A DNA stretch of 64,000 nt from Sinorhizobium meliloti (GCF_035610345.1 NZ_CP141212.1:873976-937975), one strand, 5' to 3'; positions 40,111 to 51,611 are shown, numbered from the stretch's first letter. Translations and numbers: made by a program. The notes: generated from the sequence alone by a model not told the origin.

Positions 40111-41412
40111 TCAGCTCGCCGCAGCATGTATCGCGTCCGCCTTAGCGGTCAGCGAGGACAATATGTCGTTCAAGGGAGCGAGCTGCCCGAGCGGCCCGAT
40201 GGCCGACAACGTCGGAACCGTGTCGAAGAACAGGCGGCCGGCCAGGTCGGTCAGGCGCTCGATGGTGATGCCCGACAGGCGTTCCATCAGCTCCTCATTA
40301 GGAATGGGCCGGCCGTACAGCATCATCTGCCGTGCGATTTGTCCCGCACGCGCGGCCGGGCTTTCCTGGCCCATCAGCAATTGCGCCCGGATCTGTGCGC
40401 GGGCACGTTCGATCTCCTGCTGATCGATGCTCAAGGACGACTTGCGCAATTCATCGACGATCACCGGCATCAATTCCGGCAGGTTTTCTCCGCCCGTTGC
40501 CGCATGGACGCCGAAGATGCCGGTATCGGAAAAGCCCCAATGGAAGGCGTAGACCGAATAACAGAGGCCTCTATGTTCGCGCACTTCCTGGAACAGGCGG
40601 GAAGACATGCCGCCGCCGAGGATGTTGGCAAGGATCTGCGAACAATAGAAATCACGCGCGTGATAGGCCTTGCCTTCGAAGCCGAGCAGAACCTGCGCGT
40701 CCATCAGGTCGCGGCTCTCGCGGCTGTCGCCGCCGGTGTAGCGCGCGGTCTCGATGACGGGAGCGCAAACGGGTTCGGCGGGCAGGGAGGCGAAACGCTC
40801 CTCCACCTGGCGCACTATGGTGTCGTGATCGACGGCGCCGGCGGCAACGATGAAGGTGCGGTCGGTCGTATAGTTGCGGCCGAGATACTGGCGGATCTGA
40901 TCCGCGCTGAAGGACATCACCGTTTCCGGCGTGCCGAGGATCGGCCTGCCGACCGTCTGGCCGCGATAGGCGGTCTCGGCGAAGCGATCGAAGACGACGT
41001 CGTCCGGCGTGTCGTCCGCCGCGCCGATCTCCTGCAGGATGACCTGCTTCTCGCGACGGAGCTCGTCCGCCTCGAAGGTCGATTCCGTCAGAATGTCGGC
41101 GAGGATATCGACCGCCAGCGGCAGATGGTCCTTGAGCACGCGGGCATAGTAGGAAGTCGTTTCGGTCGAGGTGGCGGCGTTGACCTCGCCGCCCACATTC
41201 TCGATTTCCTCGGCGATCTGGCGGGCGCTGCGCCGCCTCGTGCCCTTGAAAGCCATGTGCTCCAGGAGATGCGCAATTCCGTGTTCATTCACGGTTTCGT
41301 TGCGCGAACCGGACTTGATCCAGACTCCGAGCGCCACGCTTTCCAGATGCGGCATTCGCTCGGTAACCACCGTCAGCCCGGAAGGGAGCCGGGTGCACTC
41401 AACTTTCATCAT
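40111..41412 (-). CDS. M16 family zinc peptidase (processing-peptidase-like)
   Basis: 433 residues. The inverted zinc motif HLLEH (H48, E51, H52) is intact, followed by MAFKGT and the region with the third ligand Glu. The second M16 half has no HxxEH, as in the beta subunit of mitochondrial processing peptidase, of which this family is the bacterial counterpart. It likely degrades peptides. It follows thrC by 15 nt, an arrangement common in rhizobia. Confidence 0.92.
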   Translation of the reverse strand: MMKVECTRLPSGLTVVTERMPHLESVALGVWIKSGSRNETVNEHGIAHLLEHMAFKGTRRRSARQIAEEIENVGGEVNAATSTETTSYYARVLKDHLPLAVDILADILTESTFEADELRREKQVILQEIGAADDTPDDVVFDRFAETAYRGQTVGRPILGTPETVMSFSADQIRQYLGRNYTTDRTFIVAAGAVDHDTIVRQVEERFASLPAEPVCAPVIETARYTGGDSRESRDLMDAQVLLGFEGKAYHARDFYCSQILANILGGGMSSRLFQEVREHRGLCYSVYAFHWGFSDTGIFGVHAATGGENLPELMPVIVDELRKSSLSIDQQEIERARAQIRAQLLMGQESPAARAGQIARQMMLYGRPIPNEELMERLSGITIERLTDLAGRLFFDTVPTLSAIGPLGQLAPLNDILSSLTAKADAIHAAAS

Positions 41413-41427
41413 CCGTGATCTTTCGCT

Positions 41428-42834
41428 CTATTCCCGAACGCGGGTACGCTCGCCGATGAAGGTTTCGACGCTCTTGAGCTCCGGATCCAGGATGTCGAAA
41501 CGCTCCGCCCTAGTCATGAGATCAGCAAGCCACGTCGGAAGCGCGGGGTCAATACCACTTGCCGATTTTACTGCGGCGGGAAATTTTGCCGGATGGGCAG
41601 TCGCAAGGGTGACCATCGGGGCGGAGTTCTTCTCGTGCTTGGCTGCCACGAAAACGCCGATTGCCGTATGCGGATCAAGGAGATAGCCGGTTTCGTCGAA
41701 GGTCTTGCGGATCGTCTTCGCCACATCTTTCTCCGAGGCGCGGCCCGCGCGAAATTCCTTGCGGATTTTTTTCAGCGCTGCGTCGCCGAGCGTGAACGAG
41801 CCGGATTGCCTGAGGCTCGCCATGGCTGCGCGGACTTCCGCCGGATCGCGCTCGTTCGCCTCGAAGATGAGCCTTTCGAAGTTGGACGAGATCTGGATGT
41901 CCATCGAAGGCGAGGTCGTCGCCTTGACGTCGCGCATCTCGTAGCGGCCGTTCTTCAGGGTGCGCGCCAGAATGTCGTTTTCGTTGGTGGCGATGATCAG
42001 CTTGTCGATCGGCAGACCCATGCGCTTGGCGACGTAGCCTGCGAAAATATCGCCGAAATTGCCGGTCGGCACGGTGAAGGAGATCTTCCGGTCAGGCGCG
42101 CCGAGAGCGACCGCCGTCGTAAAGTAGTAGACGATCTGAGCCATGATACGCGCCCAGTTGATCGAATTGACGCCGGAAAGCTTCACGCGGTCGCGGAAGG
42201 CCTGGTCGTTGAACATGGCTTTGACCAGGTTCTGGCAATCGTCGAAATTGCCCTTGACGGCGACCGCGTGCACGTTCGATGCCGTGGACGTGGTCATCTG
42301 TCTTTGCTGCACCGGCGACACTTTGCCCTGCGGAAAGAGGATGAAGATATCGGTGCGATCGCGGCCGGCGAAGGCGTCGATCGCGGCGCCGCCGGTATCG
42401 CCGGAAGTCGCTCCCACGATCGTCGCCCGCTCACCCCGTTCGGCAAGGACATAGTCCATCAGCCGGGCGAGCAACTGCATGGCGACGTCCTTGAAGGCGA
42501 GCGTCGAACCGTGAAAGAGCTCCATCACGAAAGCGTTCGGTCCGGTCTGGACCAGGGGTGCTACGGCCGGATGACGGAAAGTGGCGTAGGCCTCGTCGAT
42601 CATCTCGCGGAACTTGGCCGCCGGGATTTCGCCATTGGTGAAGGGTTCGAGAACGGTGAAGGCGATCTCCTGATAGGATTTGCCGCGCAGCGCCCGGATC
42701 TCTTTTTTCGAGAGCGCCGGCCATTCCATCGGCAGGTAAAGTCCGCCGTCGCGGGCAAGTCCCGCCAGAAGAGCATCGCAAAAACCGAGAGAGGCCGCTT
42801 CTCCCCGTGTCGAAATATACTTCACCGTCGTCAT
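41428..42834 (-). CDS. thrC: Threonine synthase
   Basis: 468 residues. YISTRGEA at the N terminus, the PLP lysine in GSTLAFKDVAMQ (K115), GATSGDTGGAAIDAF and PTGNFGDIFAGY are classic ThrC features. It converts O-phosphohomoserine to threonine, the step after ThrB. The ATG at 42834 is used. The short gap to the M16 gene implies cotranscription. Confidence 0.95.
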   Translation of the reverse strand: MTTVKYISTRGEAASLGFCDALLAGLARDGGLYLPMEWPALSKKEIRALRGKSYQEIAFTVLEPFTNGEIPAAKFREMIDEAYATFRHPAVAPLVQTGPNAFVMELFHGSTLAFKDVAMQLLARLMDYVLAERGERATIVGATSGDTGGAAIDAFAGRDRTDIFILFPQGKVSPVQQRQMTTSTASNVHAVAVKGNFDDCQNLVKAMFNDQAFRDRVKLSGVNSINWARIMAQIVYYFTTAVALGAPDRKISFTVPTGNFGDIFAGYVAKRMGLPIDKLIIATNENDILARTLKNGRYEMRDVKATTSPSMDIQISSNFERLIFEANERDPAEVRAAMASLRQSGSFTLGDAALKKIRKEFRAGRASEKDVAKTIRKTFDETGYLLDPHTAIGVFVAAKHEKNSAPMVTLATAHPAKFPAAVKSASGIDPALPTWLADLMTRAERFDILDPELKSVETFIGERTRVRE

Positions 42835-43177
42835 CCTTCGTCGTTTGCGCGTCTGAATGAGACGCGCGGCGCTGCAGGCGCTTTTGCGTCAGTCCCTGGC
42901 AAATCGCGCGGCCATTCTTGTCACCGTGGCAATTTCACGTCGGTTTCGGAAATTTCGGTTGGGGAGCGTGGACCGGTCGATTTTTGATTTCGCCGCTGAT
43001 ATAGACGATGCCCGAAGGTCAAGAAAGGCCTCCAGCCGTTTTCGGCCCTGAGCTCGAGTTGACCCGAGGCGGTCTCGAGCTCTCGCCCGTTGAAGCCGGC
43101 CGCGGCGAGTTTGGCTTTGTTATAGGCCGAAATCATCGCGGTTTGGGAGTTCGTCCGTTCAGTAGAGGTTGTGCAAC
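42835..43177. other. 343-bp divergent intergenic region upstream of thrC and a lipoprotein gene
   Basis: No gene was recognised. A 71-codon minus-strand frame (42921-43136) has no Shine-Dalgarno and no family resemblance. Promoters of both flanking genes are expected here. Confidence 0.5.
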
Positions 43178-43723
43178 GTGTCTGGCAAAGTATCTCGCCG
43201 TGTTCTCGCAGTATCCCTTCTTTTGGCCGCTGCCGGCTGTAACAAGACGCAATCGGGTGGCGCCATCGACGCCGGCGGAAGCGCGACGGCGCCGACGCCT
43301 GCGGTGATCCAGGCGGCCTGCCCGCCGATCAGCCTCCGGGACGGTACCTCCTCCTACCGCACCTATGCAAAGGGTGCCAAGGACGATCCGAGCAAGATCG
43401 TCTATCAGGCCTCGCTTGCCGACACGACGCGCCAATGCGTGCAGAGCCCGGACAAGCTGACGATGACGGTCGTGGTGCAGGGTCGCGTGGTCGCCGGTCC
43501 CGCCGGCGGGCCGGGCAGGGTGACGCTGCCGATCCGCGTCGCCGCCACGGATGGCGAGAAGACGCTTTATTCGGAGCTCACTCAATACCCGGTCGAAGTG
43601 CCGGCGGGCAGCGCCACCACCCAGTTCGTTTTCACCAAGGCCGATGTGACGCTTCCTGCCGGCGCCGGCGCCGAAGCGAAGGTCTTCGTAGGATTTGACG
43701 AAGGTCCGTACAGGACCAAGTAA
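43178..43723 (+). CDS. Predicted lipoprotein of unknown function
   Basis: 181 residues from a GTG at 43178 with AGAGG upstream. A signal peptide with lipobox LAAAGC is followed by a Gly/Ala-rich linker and a beta-rich domain (MTVVVQGRVVAGPAGGPG, TLPIRVAATDGEKTLYSE, FVGFDEGPY). No named family was recognised. The beta-rich domain is of the type found in periplasmic binding or assembly proteins. Convergent with the binding-protein gene across a repeat. Confidence 0.7.
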   Translation: MSGKVSRRVLAVSLLLAAAGCNKTQSGGAIDAGGSATAPTPAVIQAACPPISLRDGTSSYRTYAKGAKDDPSKIVYQASLADTTRQCVQSPDKLTMTVVVQGRVVAGPAGGPGRVTLPIRVAATDGEKTLYSELTQYPVEVPAGSATTQFVFTKADVTLPAGAGAEAKVFVGFDEGPYRTK

Positions 43724-43728
43724 TACCC

Positions 43729-43890
43729 GCCCCTCATCCGGCCTGCCGGCCACCTTCTCCCCGCAGGCGGGGCGAAGGACGCGAGCGGCACGCTCCCAGC
43801 TCTCTCTTGACGTTGAAGATGCGGAGGCGATGCCGCTTGTCCCTTCTCCCCGTAAGACGGGGAGAAGGTGCCGGCAGGCGGATGAGGGGC
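43729..43890. repeat. RIME-like intergenic repeat, copy 3 (long inverted form)
   Basis: Left arm GCCCCTCATCCGGCCTGCCG at 43729 and right arm ending GGCAGGCGGATGAGGGGC at 43890 are inverted. Inside are CTTCTCCCCGCAGGCGGGG and the shared module TGCCGCTTGTCCCTTC (43831-43846) followed by TCTCCCCGTAAGACGGGGAG. Probably a nested pair of palindromes. Confidence 0.7.
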
Positions 43891-43915
43891 GAGCTCAACT
43901 CCGTTCAGCGGCCGC

Positions 43916-45022
43916 TTACTCGACCGCGACGCTCTGGCCGCCTTCCCACTTGTAAAGCGAGAAGCTTGGCGAGGTGAGGTCGCCGCTTTCGCCGTAGGTC
44001 AGCTTGCCGATGACCGTGTCGATCGCGTCGCCGGATTTGATGGCGGTGGCAACGGCAGTCGCGTCGTCGGGCGAGCCCGCCTTCTCGATGCCCGCCTTGA
44101 GAACCTGCACGGCGGCATAGGCGTTGAGCGTGAAGGCTTCCGCGGGGATGTTCTTGGCCTTGAGGGCCTCGATCACCGGTGCGGCGGCCGGGTTGCGGGT
44201 GGCGTCGCTGGCATTGGTGTAGACGGTGCCCGATGCGGCTTCGCCACCGATTGCCCAGAACTCGGTGTTGGAAAGACCGTCGCCGCCGAGGAGCTGCGCC
44301 TTCACGCCCTGGTCATGCATCTGGCGAGCGAGCAGCCCGCCCTCCGCGTGATAGCCGCCGAAATAAACGACGTCGACGTTCTCGGACTTGAGGCGGGTGA
44401 CGATCGCCCCGAAGTCCTTCTCGCCGGGCGTCAGGCCCTCATAGACCACCTCGGTGATGCCGCCTGCGTTGATCGCAGCCTTGAAGCCGTCGGCAAGACC
44501 CTTGCCATAGGCTCCCTTGTCGTGAAGGACCGCCACGCGCTTGTCCTTGAAGTTCTTGACGACGTAGTCGGCGGCGACCACGGCCTGCTGATCATCGCGT
44601 CCGCAGGTGCGCAGAACGTTCCACAGGCCGCGGGTGGTCAGGTCCGGGGTCGTTGCCGTCGGCGTGACCATCAGGATACCGTTTTCCGCCAGCACGTCGG
44701 ATGCCGGCATCGAGGTGCCGGAAAGCACCGGTCCGACCACGTATTTTATGCCTTCGCCCGCCAGCTGGTTGGCGACCGAGACGGCCTGCTTGGGTTCGCC
44801 CGCGTCGTCGACGATCTTGACGACAAGTTTCTCGCCATTGACGCCGCCGGCGCTGTTGATCGCTTCGATCGCCGCTTCGGCGCCGTTCTTGACCTGCTCG
44901 CCGAAGGCCGCAACGGGACCGGTGAGCGGCGTGATGACTCCGATGGTGATGTCAGCATGGGCGAGCGGCGCAAACGCGACGCTGGCCGCCAGGGCCATTC
45001 CGGTCAATCGTGAAAGACGCAT
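43916..45022 (-). CDS. Branched-chain amino-acid ABC transporter substrate-binding protein (LivK-like)
   Basis: 368 residues. Signal peptide [15 protein letters not shown]; then [41 protein letters not shown], and the [17 protein letters not shown] hinge region, all as in Leu/Ile/Val-binding proteins. It delivers amino acids to a Liv-type permease. No permease or ATPase genes are adjacent, so it is an orphan here. AAGGAGGAAACACA before the ATG is a strong Shine-Dalgarno. Confidence 0.92.
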   Translation of the reverse strand: MRLSRLTGMALAASVAFAPLAHADITIGVITPLTGPVAAFGEQVKNGAEAAIEAINSAGGVNGEKLVVKIVDDAGEPKQAVSVANQLAGEGIKYVVGPVLSGTSMPASDVLAENGILMVTPTATTPDLTTRGLWNVLRTCGRDDQQAVVAADYVVKNFKDKRVAVLHDKGAYGKGLADGFKAAINAGGITEVVYEGLTPGEKDFGAIVTRLKSENVDVVYFGGYHAEGGLLARQMHDQGVKAQLLGGDGLSNTEFWAIGGEAASGTVYTNASDATRNPAAAPVIEALKAKNIPAEAFTLNAYAAVQVLKAGIEKAGSPDDATAVATAIKSGDAIDTVIGKLTYGESGDLTSPSFSLYKWEGGQSVAVE

Positions 45023-45149
45023 TGTGTTTCCTCCTTGGAAAATTCCCCCTTCTGGGGGTTTGCTTGATATGCCCGCGCGCAGTCTGAAAATCGGCCGATT
45101 CTCGGAGGAAGTCCATGCGGCTTCAATGCGGCATGGAATCCTCGCCCGC

Positions 45150-45205
45150 CCTAAGCCGTTCCCCCCTAAGCCGTCCCCCTAAGCCGTCCCCCCTAAGCCG
45201 TCATG
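45150..45205. repeat. Tandem repeat CCTAAGCCGTCCCC (about four copies)
   Basis: Units of about 14 bases around CTAAGCCGT are repeated at the 3' end of the HAD hydrolase gene; the innermost copy contains its stop codon (CTAAGCCGTCATGG reads as ...SMTA-stop on the minus strand). It looks like recent slippage duplication of the gene terminus. Confidence 0.75.
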
Positions 45206-45888
45206 GACTCCGACCATTCCGCGAGCGCGGCGATTACTCCGGGAAGCGCCGCCATTCGCGAGATGACCGTTTCGGCACCGGCTTCCGTCAGCTTGTCCGC
45301 ATGGGCTGCGAACGTATGCGAACCGCCGGTAAAACCGACGACGCGCATGCCCGCCGCGCGGGCGCCATGAATGCCGTGAACCGAGTCTTCGATGACAAGA
45401 ACGCGTGCCGGATCGACGCCGAACTGTGCGGCCCCATGCAGGAAGATGTCCGGCTTCGGCTTGACGCGATCCGGCCCGAGATCGCGCGCGGAATAGATGT
45501 GCTTGCCGAAATGATCCTTGATTCCGACTTTGCCGAGCATCATCGCAAGCCGTTTGGAAGTGGAGTTGGAGCAGATGCAATGCGGAAGCGTCAGTTGCAT
45601 GAGTGCCGGCCGCACGCCTTCGATGATCTTGACGTCGCGGGCAAGCCGCATGTCGAGAATGGCATCGACCTTGTCGATCAGGGAGGCGGAGAGCGGAATG
45701 CTTGCTTCCTTCTCGACCGCCAGCAACGTGTCGCGCCAGGTCATGCCGGAAAAGCGTTCGGACATTTCCTCGATGCTGATCGGATAGCCCGCTTCCGTCA
45801 GCAGTCCGGCCTCGACTTCCGAGGCGATGATTTCCGAATCGACGAGCACGCCGTCGCAGTCGAAGATGATGAGGTCGATACCCGTCAT
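45193..45888 (-). CDS. HAD-IA hydrolase / phosphoglycolate phosphatase-like
   Basis: 231 residues. FDCDGVLVDSE (D10, D12 as nucleophile and acid), a CSNSTSKR motif II, and VLVIEDSVHGIHGARAAGM motif IV give an active HAD phosphatase of the beta-phosphoglucomutase/phosphoglycolate group. The substrate is not identifiable. The ATG at 45888 (MTGIDLIIFD) is chosen over the longer frame. Its stop codon is part of a tandem repeat. Confidence 0.87.
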   Translation of the reverse strand: MTGIDLIIFDCDGVLVDSEIIASEVEAGLLTEAGYPISIEEMSERFSGMTWRDTLLAVEKEASIPLSASLIDKVDAILDMRLARDVKIIEGVRPALMQLTLPHCICSNSTSKRLAMMLGKVGIKDHFGKHIYSARDLGPDRVKPKPDIFLHGAAQFGVDPARVLVIEDSVHGIHGARAAGMRVVGFTGGSHTFAAHADKLTEAGAETVISRMAALPGVIAALAEWSESMTA

Positions 45889-46072
45889 AAATCGGTTCCT
45901 TGGGAGAAAGGCGCCGCCGGCAGGGGAGGAGCTGAAAAGCGGCGCGGGAAACGGTGTTCGCAGCTTTATACGATGGCGGATCAAAGCTCAACCTGGGGCA
46001 GGCGATGGAGAACCGGGGATTGTGGCCGATTCAACTCACAATCGCTGCAGCCGACGGTACAAATCGTCGTGA

Positions 46073-48055
<1,983 letters not shown>

Positions 48056-48130
48056 TCAACCAGTTCCGCCTGGGTCTTCGATAAGCGCCCCCCTCCGGTT
48101 TTTGTACCTTCAGTCCCGGATGAGCGCTTT

Positions 48131-48167
48131 AAACGCCCGGAATCCGAAGAGGATTCCGGGCGTTTGT
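48131..48167. terminator. Bidirectional terminator between ccrM and a HAD hydrolase
   Basis: A perfect 15-bp stem with arms AAACGCCCGGAATCC and GGATTCCGGGCGTTT and a GAAGA loop, then GT. Symmetric, suits both convergent genes. Confidence 0.9.
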
Positions 48168-48188
48168 ATCAATTCTGGCGTCGGCCGA

Positions 48189-48845
48189 TTACAGCACGGC
48201 GGCCGCTGTCAGCGAGGGTGCCGCCTCGGAAGGCTGGATACCGTAGGCCGCCAGATCGGCCTTCAGCCTTTCTGCGCCGGTGAACTGAACCGCGTGCCAG
48301 CCGGCCGCTTGCGCGCCCTCGACATTGGCGGCGCTGTCGTCGATGAAGAGCGTCGCCCCCGGATCGAGATCGAAGGCCTTCGCGTGGGTCCGGTAGATGG
48401 CGAGATCGGGCTTGATGAGCCGCACGTCGCCGGAGACCGTAACCCCGCGCGGCAGGGTCAGGAAGGGATAAAGCTTCTGCGCCTCCCGGAAGGTGTCGGA
48501 GGCGAAATTGGTCAGCATCGTGACGTCCCAGCCGTCGGCGATCAGGCCTTCCATGATGGCGACCGTCCCCACATAGGCGTGCGGCACCATTTCATGCCAG
48601 TGTCGGCGAAAGGCGCGGATGTGATCTTCCCGTTCGGGATGGTTGCGGATGAGGAGTGCCTCCGCCTCTTCCCAGGAGCGGCCGCGATCCTGCTCTATGT
48701 TCCAGTCTGACGTGCAGACATTGGCGAAGAACCAGTTGCGTTCCGCCTCGTCCGGTATGAGGCGCGAATAGGGAAGGTTCGGATCGTAATGGATCAGCAC
48801 TTTGCCGATGTCGAAAACGATGTGGCGGATATCGATGCTGCTCAT
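48189..48845 (-). CDS. HAD-IA hydrolase (YihX-like)
   Basis: 218 residues. FDIGKVLIHYD at the N terminus resembles the FDLGNV of YihX-type phosphatases: the nucleophile Asp12 is present, but the second Asp of DxD is Gly. MLTNFASDTF (motif II), IKPDLAIY (motif III Lys) and LFIDDSAANVEGA (motif IV) are present. Sugar-phosphate phosphatase activity is known for YihX; the substrate here is unknown. Confidence 0.85.
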   Translation of the reverse strand: MSSIDIRHIVFDIGKVLIHYDPNLPYSRLIPDEAERNWFFANVCTSDWNIEQDRGRSWEEAEALLIRNHPEREDHIRAFRRHWHEMVPHAYVGTVAIMEGLIADGWDVTMLTNFASDTFREAQKLYPFLTLPRGVTVSGDVRLIKPDLAIYRTHAKAFDLDPGATLFIDDSAANVEGAQAAGWHAVQFTGAERLKADLAAYGIQPSEAAPSLTAAAVL

Positions 48846-48917
48846 TGGTATTCCTGCCGATCCTTGGCTTGCGACGGAAATTGGGCCGGAGCGGCCGCAA
48901 AGCGCTCCGCCTTGCAT

Positions 48918-50018
48918 TTAGCCCGCTTCGAACGCGTGCGGTATAGCCTTGGCGATTGCCTTTTTCATGACAGTCGGAAGCGCCTGCGCCTTGAGCGAGG
49001 CGAGCGGCTCCCACCATCCGCTCGTGCCGGTCCGCACCTCTCCGACATTGGCGCGCCAGACCCTGGCCCGAAAGACGGAAAGGTGCAACTCGAAATGCGT
49101 GAAGACGTGGTTGACGGTCCCGCACGGCTCCCACGCTGCGGGGAAGGGATGAGCGTCTATCGAGGTGTCGCCGTCGCGGCGCGCCGTCCAGTCCGTGCCT
49201 GGCACTTCTGTCATGCCGCCGAGGAGGCCCGTTTCGGGGCGCTTGCGAAGATAGACCGCCTCGAAGCCGTCGACGGCGACGAAGGCCGCACCCCGGCGCA
49301 GCGGCTTCTCGTTCCTGGCTGCCTTGCGCGGAAATGTCTCCGGGTCGGCTGTTTTCAGGGCCCGGCAATCAGCGCGAAAGGGACAGAGGGAACAGGCAGG
49401 CCGTTTCGGCGTGCAGATCGTGGCGCCGAGATCCATCATCGCCTGCGCGAAATCGCCAGGCCGGTCAGCCGGGGTCAGCGCGTGGACGAGGGCCCGCATT
49501 TCGGGCTTGGCCGCGGGCAGCGGCGTCTCGACGGCATGGAGGCGCGAGATCACGCGCTCCACATTTCCGTCGAGAACGGCACTTGCCCGGTTGAAGGCGA
49601 TCGCGGCGATGGCTGCGGCGGTGTAGTCGCCGATGCCCGGCAGCGCTTTCAGCCCCTCTTCGCTATCGGGAAAACGGCTGCCATGATCGCGGGCGACCGC
49701 TTCGGCACATTTCTTCAAGTTTCGCGCGCGGGCGTAGTAGCCGAGGCCGGCCCAGGCCTTCATCACATCCTCGGTGTCCGCAGCGGCAAGGTCGCCGACC
49801 GTCGGCCACAGGGTCAGGAATTTCTCGAAATAGGCTTTGACTGCCTGGACCGTCGTCTGCTGAAGCATCACCTCCGACAGCCAGACGCGATAGGGGTCGG
49901 CAACCGCACCTTTCCGCGCCGCTGCCGGCGAGACCCGCCATGGAAGGTCGCGGTGGTGGCGATCGTACCATTCGAGAAGAAGTGCGGCGCTCGCCGCCTG
50001 TGGAAGATCGCGCATCAT
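48918..50018 (-). CDS. mutY: A/G-specific adenine DNA glycosylase
   Basis: 366 residues. The catalytic Glu49 lies in LSEVMLQQTTV. The HhH motif is LPGIGDYTAAAI, with Asp150 in VLDGNVERV. The [4Fe-4S] loop is CTPKRPACSLCPFRADC (C-x6-C-x2-C-x5-C). The C-terminal NUDIX-like domain recognises 8-oxoG. It excises adenine mispaired with 8-oxoguanine. Divergent from the DUF721 gene; start codons are about 90 nt apart. Confidence 0.95.
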   Translation of the reverse strand: MMRDLPQAASAALLLEWYDRHHRDLPWRVSPAAARKGAVADPYRVWLSEVMLQQTTVQAVKAYFEKFLTLWPTVGDLAAADTEDVMKAWAGLGYYARARNLKKCAEAVARDHGSRFPDSEEGLKALPGIGDYTAAAIAAIAFNRASAVLDGNVERVISRLHAVETPLPAAKPEMRALVHALTPADRPGDFAQAMMDLGATICTPKRPACSLCPFRADCRALKTADPETFPRKAARNEKPLRRGAAFVAVDGFEAVYLRKRPETGLLGGMTEVPGTDWTARRDGDTSIDAHPFPAAWEPCGTVNHVFTHFELHLSVFRARVWRANVGEVRTGTSGWWEPLASLKAQALPTVMKKAIAKAIPHAFEAG

Positions 50019-50107
50019 TTGCAGGGAGATCCTTTTGCGGCCTATACTTGGCCGATGCCGGCTTGAGCCGCAAGGTTCGATCGAAATTGCAAACAGAAAG
50101 TCGTTCC

Positions 50108-50614
50108 GTGAGTGAGAGAAAGGCCCGCAAGGGCGTCGTTCAGATCAGCGAAGTTGCCAACGGCCTGATCGATCCGGTGCTGGCGAAGCGGGCCGGCATC
50201 AACACGATGCTGCTCGGTTCGTGGGACGAAATCGCCGGTGCGGAGTTTGCCGATTGCACCCGGCCGGAAAGAATTGCCTGGCCGCGCCGCGCCTCCGAGA
50301 TCGCCGGCGAAGGCGGATACCAGCCGGGTGTGCTGACGGTCGCGTGCGAAGGCGCCCGGGCGCTTTTCCTGACCCATGCCCAGGGCGAGCTGATCCAGCG
50401 CATCAACGGCTTCTTCGGTTTCCACGCAATCGGTCAGTTGCGCATCGTCCAGAAGCCGGTCGCACCGCCGCCCAAGCGCTACAGCCGCCCGCTGCCCCTT
50501 GTCGGCGAGGCTGCCCGGCGGCTCGAAACCATGGTGGAAGGCGTCGAAAGCGACGCGTTGAAGGCGGCGCTGAAGCGGCTCGGCACTGCCGTTCTGTCGA
50601 CGCCGCGGCGATGA
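50108..50614 (+). CDS. dciA: DUF721/DciA family protein (probable replicative helicase loader)
   Basis: 168 residues from a GTG (50108) with AGAAAG upstream. It has the DUF721 pattern: ISEVANGLIDPVLAKRAGI, LLGSWDEIAG followed by RPERIAWPR, and LTVACEGARALFLTHAQGELIQRIN with FFG. DUF721 proteins are now known as DciA, the ancestral loader of the DnaB helicase. It sits between mutY and the dsbA-like gene, upstream of smc, as in other alphaproteobacteria. No catalytic site is expected. Confidence 0.82.
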   Translation: MSERKARKGVVQISEVANGLIDPVLAKRAGINTMLLGSWDEIAGAEFADCTRPERIAWPRRASEIAGEGGYQPGVLTVACEGARALFLTHAQGELIQRINGFFGFHAIGQLRIVQKPVAPPPKRYSRPLPLVGEAARRLETMVEGVESDALKAALKRLGTAVLSTPRR

Positions 50615-50724
50615 CGGTCACGATTGTTTGAACGCTGTCGAAACACCCCCTCTTGTCGCCCCGCATGTGGCAAGTTATCGAAATCACGCTTCAATTTCCC
50701 TCGAGTAAAACACGGGTCCTGTCC

Positions 50725-51534
50725 ATGTCCGCTTCCCAAACAAGCCTTCCGAAACGCCTGCTGAGCGGCGTCGCCGTTGCAGCGCTCGCTCTGGCGCTCG
50801 CAGCCTGCAGCGATGAAAAGAAGGAGGCGGCTTCAACGACGCCCGCCGAGACCACGGCGAGCACCGATGCGACGACCACCGCCTCGACGTCTCAGGCGCC
50901 TGCCGCCGCGAGCGAGGCGAAGCCGGCGACCGAAGTGGCGCAGGCCTCAACCCCTGCCGCCAAGGTCGAGTTGCCGAAGTCGGAGGGCAGCGTCGACATG
51001 GCGAAGCTCCTGGAGCCCGGAGCGCTGCCGGAAATGGCGCTCGGAGAAGCCAATGCGCCGGTCACCATCGTCGAATACATGTCGATGACCTGCCCGCATT
51101 GCGCAAATTTCCACAACGAAACATTCGACGCGATCAAGGCGAAGTATATCGACAGCGGCAAGGTACGCTTCATCGTCCGCGAATTCCCCTTCGATCCGCG
51201 CGCGGCAGCCGCCTTCATGCTGGCGCGCTGTGCGCCGGAGGGGCAGTATTTCCCGATGGTTTCCATGCTGTTCAAGCAGCAGGAGCAGTGGGCGGCTGCG
51301 CAGAACGGCCGCGATGCACTCCTGCAATTGTCGAAACTCGCCGGTTTTACACAGGAGAGCTTCGAGGCCTGCTTGACGAACCAGAAACTTCTGGATGATG
51401 TGAATGCAGTCATGCAGAGGGGCGCCAAGGATTTCGGGGTCAAGTCGACGCCGACCTTCTTCGTCAACGGTGAGCACTATTCGGGGGACATGTCGGTTGA
51501 CGTTATGTCGGCCCTCATCGACAGCAAGCTCTGA
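50725..51534 (+). CDS. DsbA-family thiol:disulfide oxidoreductase lipoprotein
   Basis: 270 residues. Signal peptide with lipobox LAAC (C28), then an Ala/Thr/Ser/Pro-rich linker to about 75, then a thioredoxin-fold domain with EYMSMTCPHC (C123 and C126), FPFDPRA, and the cis-Pro in GVKSTPTFFVNG. DsbA/DsbG-like enzymes form or isomerise disulfides in the periplasm. The ATG at 50725 is chosen. It lies between DciA and smc. Confidence 0.92.
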   Translation: MSASQTSLPKRLLSGVAVAALALALAACSDEKKEAASTTPAETTASTDATTTASTSQAPAAASEAKPATEVAQASTPAAKVELPKSEGSVDMAKLLEPGALPEMALGEANAPVTIVEYMSMTCPHCANFHNETFDAIKAKYIDSGKVRFIVREFPFDPRAAAAFMLARCAPEGQYFPMVSMLFKQQEQWAAAQNGRDALLQLSKLAGFTQESFEACLTNQKLLDDVNAVMQRGAKDFGVKSTPTFFVNGEHYSGDMSVDVMSALIDSKL

Positions 51535-51611
51535 TCCTTCGCTTTTAATTCCGACGGGCGACGGCGGCAGCCGTGCGCCCGTTTTTTGTCTCCGGTCGGT
51601 GGGGCTTCGCC

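Noticed and set aside
42921..43136. 71-codon minus-strand frame between thrC and the lipoprotein
   Set aside because: No Shine-Dalgarno, no recognisable domain, and it lies across the expected promoters.
45150..45205. Tandem repeat as a CRISPR fragment
   Set aside because: Units are about 14 nt with no spacers and no cas genes nearby.
48102..48710. Plus-strand frame of 202 codons after ccrM
   Set aside because: It runs antisense through the HAD hydrolase and across a strong terminator; it is a shadow frame.
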